The position numbers were made by a program, and so were the translations under genes. From Nakamurella antarctica (lineage in GTDB: Bacteria; Actinomycetota; Actinomycetes; Mycobacteriales; Nakamurellaceae): a DNA stretch of 64,000 nt. Shown piece by piece: positions 58,005-64,000 of this stretch (the stretch's first letter is position 1; the number at the start of each line of letters is the position of its first letter). Under the pieces are notes generated by a model. It was not told where the DNA came from, made no database searches, and saw nothing but the letters and a program-made list of their open reading frames with translations. The stretch lies in contig NZ_CP034170.1 in NCBI RefSeq assembly GCF_003860405.1, positions 2,046,001 to 2,110,000 of the forward strand. Direction: 5' to 3'.

Positions 58005-59591
58005 ATGACGGGCCAGGGCGCAGTGCTCATGGCAATCGTCGCCGCGCCATTACTGGCAGCGGTGTTCGCGGTTACCGCTGGCCGACGGAATTCACTCACC
58101 CGCACTGTCAACCTAGTGGGCGCCTGCGCAGCGGGAATCAGCCTGCTGTTGAGCGTGGTGGTCACTGTCATTGTTTTTCAGCCCGGAACTGATGCGATGT
58201 CGGCAGACCTCTGGCCTGGCTCAGGGGTGCCCGCGTTGTCTTTGATGGGTGACCGCATTACTGCGGTTCTGCTGTTGCTGGTGTGTTCGGTGTCAACCAT
58301 CGTCCAGCTATTCGCCGGTCGTTACCTCACGGGTGACTCTAGAGCGAGCTGGTTCACCGCTTCGACAGCGCTGCTCACCGCCGCTTCGGCCGGACTCATG
58401 AGCGCGGGGACTTTGATCACCTTCGCCATTTGTTGGAGCGTGGCCGGGCTAGCAATGTGGCTACTCCTGGGCACCAACCGGAGCTTGCCGGACGCGCGAG
58501 ATGGTCAAACCAAGACCGCGCGGGCGTTCTTGGTGGGCGATGGTGCACTCTGGCTCGCCGTCATTCTCGTTTCCGTCTCCGTTGGCACGGTGCAGTTGAA
58601 CGAACTGAACCTCGGCCTACTCGCCGAGCACCCCGTCACGCTCACCGCAGCTGGCATTCTGGCCGTCGTTGCCGCTCTTTCCCGGTCGGCGCAGCTCCCG
58701 CTTCCGGGTTGGCTGCCCGCCACCTTGGCAGCGCCTACGCCCGTCTCCGCACTGCTGCACGCCGGCGTGGTGAACGCCGGCGGAGTGCTGCTCATCAGGT
58801 TGGCCCCGCTTGTTCGCCCCAGCGACGTTGCTATTGCACTGGCGGTCGTGGCAGCCACCGCCACCATTGGGTACGCGGGCGTGCTGATGCTGGTGAAGCC
58901 GGACATCAAAGGCTCCCTGACCCGCTCCACTATGGCGCAGATGGGCTTCATGATCCTGACCGGCGCTCTTGGCCTCTACGCCGCGACCCTGTTCCACTTG
59001 GTCGCGCACGGCCTCTATAAGGCCAGTTTGTTTCTCTCCTCCGGCGCCGAGACTGCTCACGTTCAACGTGGCCGCGCAGCACCGCCAGCGCCCAAGCGCA
59101 GTCGGGGCTGGCTCGCGGGCACGCTGGTGTTGGCTCTCGCCGCACCCACACTGACTCTGCTGGCCGCCGAATACCTCCTGGCGAACAACACACATACCGC
59201 CTCCGCACTGGCGCTGCTGCTCTTCGCTCTGGCAAGCTCTGCGACACTGCTGTACTCCTGGCTTCGTCGTGCCCCCGGCATCGCCTCGGCGGCGTCCTTC
59301 ACAGTCCTGATTTGTGTGGCCGTCTTTGCCTATGCCGCAGTGGTTCTCGGTTTCACGAACGTTCTTGATACCGCCCTGCCACCCTTTGCTGCCATCACGG
59401 CCGCGCCGTGGATTTTGGTAGCTATTGCGCTCATTCTCACCGGATTGTCAGTCTTCATCCGAGCAGGTGGGTCCAGTCGCTTTGGCGGCCTACGTCATGC
59501 CGTGTACGCCTACGCGCTGGCCGCCAGCCACGTCACCCCCGCTCATGTCCACTCCTCAACTCGCAAGACCACAGCAGGAGCCACCAGATGA
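58005..59591 (+). CDS. dabB: DabB-type inorganic carbon transporter membrane subunit (NuoL-like)
   Basis: Polytopic membrane protein (528 residues) of the proton-conducting NADH dehydrogenase 5/NuoL family with about 13 hydrophobic segments. A conserved helix pair with SALLHAGVVNAGGVLL contains the charge-relay-like residues, and VAHGLYKASLFL is retained. With DabA it forms the DAB pump, energised by ion flow. There is no NADH dehydrogenase gene cluster around it, so it is not a respiratory NuoL. ATG 58005. It overlaps dabA by 4 bases (ATGA). Confidence 0.92.
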   Translation: MTGQGAVLMAIVAAPLLAAVFAVTAGRRNSLTRTVNLVGACAAGISLLLSVVVTVIVFQPGTDAMSADLWPGSGVPALSLMGDRITAVLLLLVCSVSTIVQLFAGRYLTGDSRASWFTASTALLTAASAGLMSAGTLITFAICWSVAGLAMWLLLGTNRSLPDARDGQTKTARAFLVGDGALWLAVILVSVSVGTVQLNELNLGLLAEHPVTLTAAGILAVVAALSRSAQLPLPGWLPATLAAPTPVSALLHAGVVNAGGVLLIRLAPLVRPSDVAIALAVVAATATIGYAGVLMLVKPDIKGSLTRSTMAQMGFMILTGALGLYAATLFHLVAHGLYKASLFLSSGAETAHVQRGRAAPPAPKRSRGWLAGTLVLALAAPTLTLLAAEYLLANNTHTASALALLLFALASSATLLYSWLRRAPGIASAASFTVLICVAVFAYAAVVLGFTNVLDTALPPFAAITAAPWILVAIALILTGLSVFIRAGGSSRFGGLRHAVYAYALAASHVTPAHVHSSTRKTTAGATR

Positions 59592-62200
59592 CGAACACCT
59601 CTCCCGCCCACCCCGCGTCCACCGAAAGCTCCCCCCCAGCACCCAATCTCAGGGCGCGGGCCACATTGCGATCGAGCGTTGCCGTGGCCGCTCGGATCCT
59701 CCCGACGCACTATCCGCTGCGGACCTTTATCGCCGTAAATCCTCTTGACGGGCTCAAGCATCTCCCGTTCGACACGGCCGCCTTTCGGGCCGGTGAGCTC
59801 TACGGTGCCACGGCCGCACTTCCCGAAGGTAAGTACCGCGACTACTTTTCGCAGGGCCGCATCAGCACCGTCGACCTCGACCATGCCTTGGCTCGCAGAT
59901 ACCCGCAGCTAGGCTCGGAGCCGCCGCTGGCATCAGGTGGCAAAACCTTCAGCGCCTTCGACATCTTGCGAGCCGATCTGCTCGCCGGAGCTCCGGCCCC
60001 TGAACCGGTACGGGTCTACCGGACCCGGAGCGAGCAAATCGCTCCGTCGGTTGCCGACCAGGTCAACGAGCTAAGCAGCCGATGGTGCGCGGCCTACCTC
60101 ACCACCGACAGCACCGCGTGGGCAATGCCCGAGCATCCTGACGGGTTTTTCGCGTCGTGGCGTGCACTGGCCTATCGCGACCCCACCTTAAACCGCTCCG
60201 TCCGGGCCGCGCTCCGTAACCTTCCTGAGCGCGCGGATGACGCGGCTCTGATCGCTCTCAACGCCCTCGGCGTCGCCGATTCCGCTTACCGCGACTACGC
60301 CACCGCGCACCTGACGCAGCAGCCCGGCTGGCCCTCGCACATCCGTTGGCATAACGACCACACGGCGCCGGTGCGGATCACGATGTTCGATTATCTCGCG
60401 ATCCGGCTGACGTATGAGGCGCTGCTCCTCGCTGGCCACCAAGCGCCTGCCACGCCTGCCACCACCTTGACCCCCGAGGTCGCCGAACGCCCTGCGCATC
60501 TTCCGGCTCGGGCATCTCACGCCCTTGCCGCGCTGGGTATCACGAGCCCCCTCGACACCGATATCACCCGGGCAATACGCCTTCTCGGTACCTTGCCTGT
60601 CAAAGACCGCACGTTGGTGTGGGTGGAGGCTTTCGAGTTCCACTACCGTGACGCCTTGCTCAAGCAGATGCCCGCGACGGATGTCGAGCCGGCCAGCACC
60701 GCCTCAGGTCCACGGCCAGCGGCGCAGATCGTCAACTGCATCGACACTCGGTCTGAGGGACTGCGCAGGCACCTCGAGGTCACTGACAAGTACCAAACCC
60801 TCGGGTTCGCGGGCTTCTTCTTTGCTGCGATCCGGTTCACCGATTTGGCTCAAGGGGACTCCAACGATTTGTGCCCCGTGCTCATTAAGCCGTCTTTCGT
60901 CGTCAGCGAGACCCCCGCCCCGGGCGCGGATCTGGGCAGCCGAAAGCGCTTGGCGGGGCTGCAGACCCTGACGGGAGCGCACAATGCGTTCCACAGCGCG
61001 AAGGACGACTCTGTGAGTCCATACGCGCTCGCTGAAGCCTCCGGGTGGTTGGCCGGACCCGCAAGTGCCGCGCGGACGCTCGCTCCCCGGGTGGGATCGG
61101 CAATCGCCCGGTTCGTGCGGCGCCAGGTCGCGCCAGCAGCCGATACCCAGATCAGCCTGGAAGACGGGTTCGGCATCGCGGATCGCGTTAACTACGCACG
61201 CGTCGCGCTGTCCACCATGGGCCTGATCCGCAATTTTGCACGGCTCGTCGTCTTCTGTGCCCACGGCAGCACCACGAGCAACAACCCGTACCAGGCATCG
61301 CTCGACTGCGGGGCCTGCGGCGGGCAACGCGGGGGGCCCACGGCTCGGACGGCAGCGTTGATCTTCAACGATCCCGAAGTCCGCGTTGGGCTGCGGGAGC
61401 ACAACATCAACATTCCTGCCGACACTGTCTTCATATCGGCCGAGCACGATACCGCCACCGACCGGGTCGTCATTTTGGATGAGTATGCGATTCCGCCCAG
61501 CCATCGGGCCGAGCTAGACGAACTTTGTGCGGACCTCGCCGCTGCTGGAGAAGCCCTCACCGCCGAACGCAGCGCGCTCCTGCCCTACGCGCCAGGGCGG
61601 GCTCGGAAGAACCCCGCCGTAGCATCACGGCACGCCAGCACGCGCTCTGCTGACTGGGCCCAGGTGTATCCGGAATGGGGTCTGGTGGGGAACGCCGCGT
61701 TCATCATCGGGCCCCGCGCCCAGACCTACGGGATTGATCTAGAGCGCAGGGCGTTCCTACACTCCTACCTGCCGCAGGACGATCAGGACGGCAGCGTCCT
61801 CGAGACTATCTTGACCGCCCCGTTGGTGGTCGCGCAGTGGATTAACGCGCAGTACTACTTCTCCACGGTGGCACCGGATATTTTTGGTGCAGGCAGCAAA
61901 ACGATCCATAACGTGCTGGGCGGCGTGGGCGTTCTCGCCGGGCACGCCGGCGACCTGCAACTGGGTCTGCCGTGGCAATCGGTTGCCGTTGGCGACACCC
62001 TCATTCACGAGCCAATGCGGCTGTTGACCGTCATCCATGCACCCACCGATCGCATAGACACGATCGTCGAACGGAACCCCATCCTGCAGGAGCTCCTGCA
62101 CGGCGAGTGGTTCACCTTCACCGCGCCAGATTACGAAACGGGCACCTGGAAACTCCGCACTGCCGCGGGTTGGCAGTCGTGGTCCGGACCGAGCAACTGA
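59588..62200 (+). CDS. dabA: DabA carbonic anhydrase-like subunit (DUF2309)
   Basis: 870 residues, DUF2309. The zinc-site residues of the beta-carbonic-anhydrase-like centre are all present: C384 and D386 in CIDTRSE (the CxDxR motif, R388), H559 in CAHGS, and C574 in DCGACGG. The 175-residue spacing from C384 to H559 and 15 residues from H559 to C574 agree with the reference DabA (C351, D353, H524, C539). It hydrates CO2 to bicarbonate inside the cell, coupled to DabB. ATG 59588, starting within the dabB stop; the open frame upstream is a shadow of dabB. Confidence 0.95.
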   Translation: MTNTSPAHPASTESSPPAPNLRARATLRSSVAVAARILPTHYPLRTFIAVNPLDGLKHLPFDTAAFRAGELYGATAALPEGKYRDYFSQGRISTVDLDHALARRYPQLGSEPPLASGGKTFSAFDILRADLLAGAPAPEPVRVYRTRSEQIAPSVADQVNELSSRWCAAYLTTDSTAWAMPEHPDGFFASWRALAYRDPTLNRSVRAALRNLPERADDAALIALNALGVADSAYRDYATAHLTQQPGWPSHIRWHNDHTAPVRITMFDYLAIRLTYEALLLAGHQAPATPATTLTPEVAERPAHLPARASHALAALGITSPLDTDITRAIRLLGTLPVKDRTLVWVEAFEFHYRDALLKQMPATDVEPASTASGPRPAAQIVNCIDTRSEGLRRHLEVTDKYQTLGFAGFFFAAIRFTDLAQGDSNDLCPVLIKPSFVVSETPAPGADLGSRKRLAGLQTLTGAHNAFHSAKDDSVSPYALAEASGWLAGPASAARTLAPRVGSAIARFVRRQVAPAADTQISLEDGFGIADRVNYARVALSTMGLIRNFARLVVFCAHGSTTSNNPYQASLDCGACGGQRGGPTARTAALIFNDPEVRVGLREHNINIPADTVFISAEHDTATDRVVILDEYAIPPSHRAELDELCADLAAAGEALTAERSALLPYAPGRARKNPAVASRHASTRSADWAQVYPEWGLVGNAAFIIGPRAQTYGIDLERRAFLHSYLPQDDQDGSVLETILTAPLVVAQWINAQYYFSTVAPDIFGAGSKTIHNVLGGVGVLAGHAGDLQLGLPWQSVAVGDTLIHEPMRLLTVIHAPTDRIDTIVERNPILQELLHGEWFTFTAPDYETGTWKLRTAAGWQSWSGPSN

Positions 62201-62240
62201 TCGCTATCCGCACCATCCACCTGAAGATAAGGAAAACAGC

Positions 62241-62564
62241 ATGAATCGCGACAACCTGACGAAGATGACGAAACTCGAAGTCGTCGTTACCGGCGCCGAC
62301 GCTCCCGCCGTGCACGACCTGTTCCGCAGCTGCGGAGCAACCGGCTTCACGAGCCTTTCCGGCGTGTCAGGCCTTGGCCATCACGGCTACCACCAAGGGC
62401 GACTGCTCTTCAACCAGCAGGCAACACTCGAACTGCTCATCACCGTCGTTCCGGACGACAAAGCTGACGCTTTGCTGGCCGGACTCACCGCGTTATTCGA
62501 AGAGACCGCCGGCGTGATGTTCCTGACCGACACCTACGTAAGCCGCGCGGACTACTTCAGCTGA
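62241..62564 (+). CDS. PII-like signalling protein of the DAB operon
   Basis: 107 residues with the PII fold pattern: VVVTGADAPAVHDLFRSCGATGF, then a long loop in the T-loop position (SGVSGLGHHGYHQGRLLFNQQ), LLITVVPDDKADALLAGL and an ending EETAGVMFLTDTYV. It lacks the classical GlnB uridylylation Tyr context. RBS AAGGAAA before ATG 62241; 40 bases after dabA. PII-like proteins accompany DUF2309 genes in autotrophs (CPII) where they sense adenylates or bicarbonate; the ligand here is unknown. Confidence 0.85.
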   Translation: MNRDNLTKMTKLEVVVTGADAPAVHDLFRSCGATGFTSLSGVSGLGHHGYHQGRLLFNQQATLELLITVVPDDKADALLAGLTALFEETAGVMFLTDTYVSRADYFS

Positions 62565-62587
62565 TAGCTGGAAGGCCACCGGGGTTC

Positions 62588-62606
62588 ACCGTCTACTCAA
62601 GACGGT
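62588..62606 (+). terminator. Short hairpin after the PII-like gene
   Basis: ACCGTCT/AGACGGT with a 5-base loop, 23 bases after the stop. Weak on its own; a stronger stem follows. Confidence 0.4.
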
Positions 62607-62615
62607 TCGGGCCGG

Positions 62616-62651
62616 GATGCCGCAGCGCGACAATCGGCTCGCTGCGGCATC
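62616..62651. terminator. Bidirectional hairpin between PII-like and sortase genes
   Basis: Perfect 12-bp inverted repeat GATGCCGCAGCG/CGCTGCGGCATC with a 12-base loop, between convergent stops. Confidence 0.65.
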
Positions 62652-62672
62652 TCAGCCGACACGTTTTTGTCC

Positions 62673-63515
62673 TTAGGCGGGGTGGGAAGACTCGAGCGAG
62701 GCATACACGATGATATTGCTCTCATAACTTCTCGCGTTCGGATCGAACTCTCCACCGCAGGTGATCAAACGCAGGCCAGCATTGTCGATATTGCCGTAGA
62801 CCTTTTCGGTGGGGAACTCGCTTTTAAGGATGGACTGGACCTCGTCCACGTTGAAGACCGCGACCGTGCCGTCATCACGAGTGACGTCTATTTTGTCGCC
62901 CACTTGCATTGCCCCCAGCTTATAAAACGATCCGGGGCCGTACTTTTTACTGTCTACGTGGCCCAGGATGATCGACGGGCCAAGTACTCCGGGGGCAGGC
63001 GATTGGCGGAACCAGCCGGGCTTGGATTCTGGATCGTCCAGCGGCGGTACTTCCACCGTGCCGTCTAGATTCAGCCCCACATCGATCATCTTCGACGAGA
63101 CTCCCAGGCTGGGGATGTCAATCTTTATTGGTTGTGCGGCCGGCAAGATGAGCCCATTGTCCGGGTTTTGCGGGGCTTCTTCCGCTACGGATGCTTGCGA
63201 CGCGACTGACGGCTGACTCGTTTCGGGTGCTGCCGCAACGGGCGATTCCGCGGCGGACGGTACTGCGGCGGGCGATAGCTCCACGGACTGCTCACTCGTC
63301 GGCGCCGGTTCGGAAGTCGGCGAACTAGCTTGTGGAGCGCTTGCGACAGCAGCTGGCGCACTCGCCGCGGATCTCGTCACGTCTGACGAAGCGGGCTGCG
63401 GTGGCCCTGGGGTAGAGGAGCACGACGCGACGGTGATCAAAATGATTCCGATGATCGCGAGAAGGCCCGCTGTCAAACGCTGCAACTGCGGAGACTGCTT
63501 AAACCTGTGCAGCAC
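62673..63515 (-). CDS. Class E/F-like sortase with lipobox-like N-terminus
   Basis: 280 residues. A basic start and hydrophobic segment (about 17-31) end in VASC with C32, which fits a lipoprotein lipobox as well as a signal anchor. A long Ser/Ala/Pro linker (about 33-125) leads to the sortase fold with catalytic H186 (ILGHVD), C253 (LITCGG) and R262. RBS GAGGAG six bases before GTG 63515 fixes the start; an upstream TTG at 63581 is rejected. No LPxTG substrate or other surface gene lies nearby. Its role is attaching or processing surface proteins, by family. Confidence 0.86.
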   Translation of the reverse strand: MLHRFKQSPQLQRLTAGLLAIIGIILITVASCSSTPGPPQPASSDVTRSAASAPAAVASAPQASSPTSEPAPTSEQSVELSPAAVPSAAESPVAAAPETSQPSVASQASVAEEAPQNPDNGLILPAAQPIKIDIPSLGVSSKMIDVGLNLDGTVEVPPLDDPESKPGWFRQSPAPGVLGPSIILGHVDSKKYGPGSFYKLGAMQVGDKIDVTRDDGTVAVFNVDEVQSILKSEFPTEKVYGNIDNAGLRLITCGGEFDPNARSYESNIIVYASLESSHPA

Positions 63516-63878
63516 GGACGGCTCCTCTATTACTTTCGTTAGTGCGACCCTACTCTCGGCGCCTATCCACCAGGCCGTCAAAAAAACGATCCTTGGTTTC
63601 GCCGAGCTGCGCTCGGTTCGGGGCGGCAGCTGATGCCGAGGGAGGTTTTGGTCACGACAGTTATCGCACGATGCATAATCGCCGCACAGCTATCCAGCCG
63701 GATTCGCTGGTATGTACAGCGTGATGGTGGTGAGCGTATGCGTGAGAACGTCCGGTGGGAAGCTTATGGACGGCGCTGGAAAATTGTTCACCCGTCGGGA
63801 CCGCTGCCTGGGCCCAGCACCACTGATGCGCGTCGAATCACGATTCCGCGCTCCCGAAAAGGGAAAAGCACCATATTG
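63516..63878. other. Intergenic region upstream of the sortase
   Basis: 363 bases. No convincing gene: a 49-codon plus-strand frame from 63738 runs into the tRNA and has no clear RBS. It should hold the sortase promoter. No repeat or operator noticed. Confidence 0.4.
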
Positions 63879-63952
63879 TCGGGGTGACAGGATTTGAACC
63901 TGCGACCCTCCGCTCCCAAAGCGGATGCGCTACCAAGCTGCGCTACACCCCG
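63879..63952 (-). tRNA. tRNA-Pro (anticodon UGG)
   Basis: 74 nt. The cloverleaf reads cleanly on the minus strand: acceptor CGGGGTG/CACCCCG, D-arm GCGCAGCTTGGTAGCGC, anticodon stem TCCGC/GCGGA with loop TTTGGGA (anticodon TGG), T-arm GCAGG/CCTGT with TTCAAAT. The discriminator is A and the CCA end is not encoded. The base before the window's end is upstream sequence. Confidence 0.97.
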
Positions 63953-64000
63953 TTGACTGTTGAAACGATACCTTGCTCCTCGAGCGGTTTTTTCCAGTGC

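Noticed and set aside
58005-59591. Respiratory NuoL
   Set aside because: No other nuo genes are adjacent, and the gene overlaps dabA, which defines the DAB pair.
63738-63887. 49-residue plus-strand ORF before the tRNA
   Set aside because: It has no RBS and no family, and its end overlaps the tRNA gene by nine bases.

Overview
The window is chromosomal DNA from a high-G+C Gram-positive bacterium (Actinomycetota). The evidence is gene content and order: smc-acyP-mutM-rnc-rpmF-DUF177-sepIVA, coaD-rsmD-pyc-recG-rpmB, ilvE-gcvT-pepA, lipB-lipA-DUF4191-RDD-glnA, and clpX/clpP2/clpP1/tig all follow actinobacterial (mycobacteria-like) order. A two-lipoyl-domain SucB, two ClpP paralogues and many GTG starts fit. 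No phage, insertion sequence or CRISPR array is seen. Species cannot be named from the sequence.

Layout. 1-6.4 kb (-): SbcCD nuclease and a membrane Ser/Thr kinase. 6.5-12.9 kb (mostly +): lipB, an LEA-like Ala/Lys-rich protein, lipA, DUF4191, RDD protein (-), glnA, YciI. 12.9-16.5 kb (-): smc. 16.6-18.7 kb (+): a ThrE-type exporter and a small membrane protein lying between smc and acyP. 18.8-28.6 kb (-): acyP, PAP2-diacylglycerol kinase fusion, mutM, rnc, rpmF, DUF177, sepIVA, coaD, rsmD, pyc. 28.8-32.6 kb: recG, an unassigned 311-residue protein, rpmB. 32.7-41.5 kb: ilvE, gcvT, pepA, a small hypothetical protein, lpdA-sucB-epimerase. 41.6-45.2 kb (-): recO-uppS followed by an ArsP-type permease and its TIGR03943 partner with a His-rich linker. 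45.3-49.2 kb (+): molybdopterin oxidoreductase, GNAT, fdhD. 49.2-54.2 kb (-): clpX, clpP2, clpP1, tig and a small acidic protein. 54.5-56.6 kb (+): ECF sigma factor and a single-pass surface protein. 56.7-62.6 kb: a DabB-DabA inorganic carbon pump with a PII-like protein, divergent from a winged-helix regulator co-translated with a DUF6671 zinc-ribbon protein. 62.7-64 kb (-): class E/F-like sortase and tRNA-Pro(UGG).

How they fit together. Lipoate synthesis (lipB, lipA) serves the lipoyl enzymes in the same window (sucB, with lpdA and gcvT). The DAB pump accumulates bicarbonate in its known relatives; no RuBisCO or carboxysome gene is present, while pyruvate carboxylase, which uses bicarbonate, is. 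The DAB locus with its DUF6671/wHTH arm and a palindromic divergent promoter is the most system-like and least described unit here. Other points of interest are a 66-bp intergenic repeat with 13-14 bp inverted ends present twice, a 16-bp tandem repeat that duplicates a stop codon, mutually exclusive hairpins before clpX, and an LEA-like gene translationally coupled to lipA.
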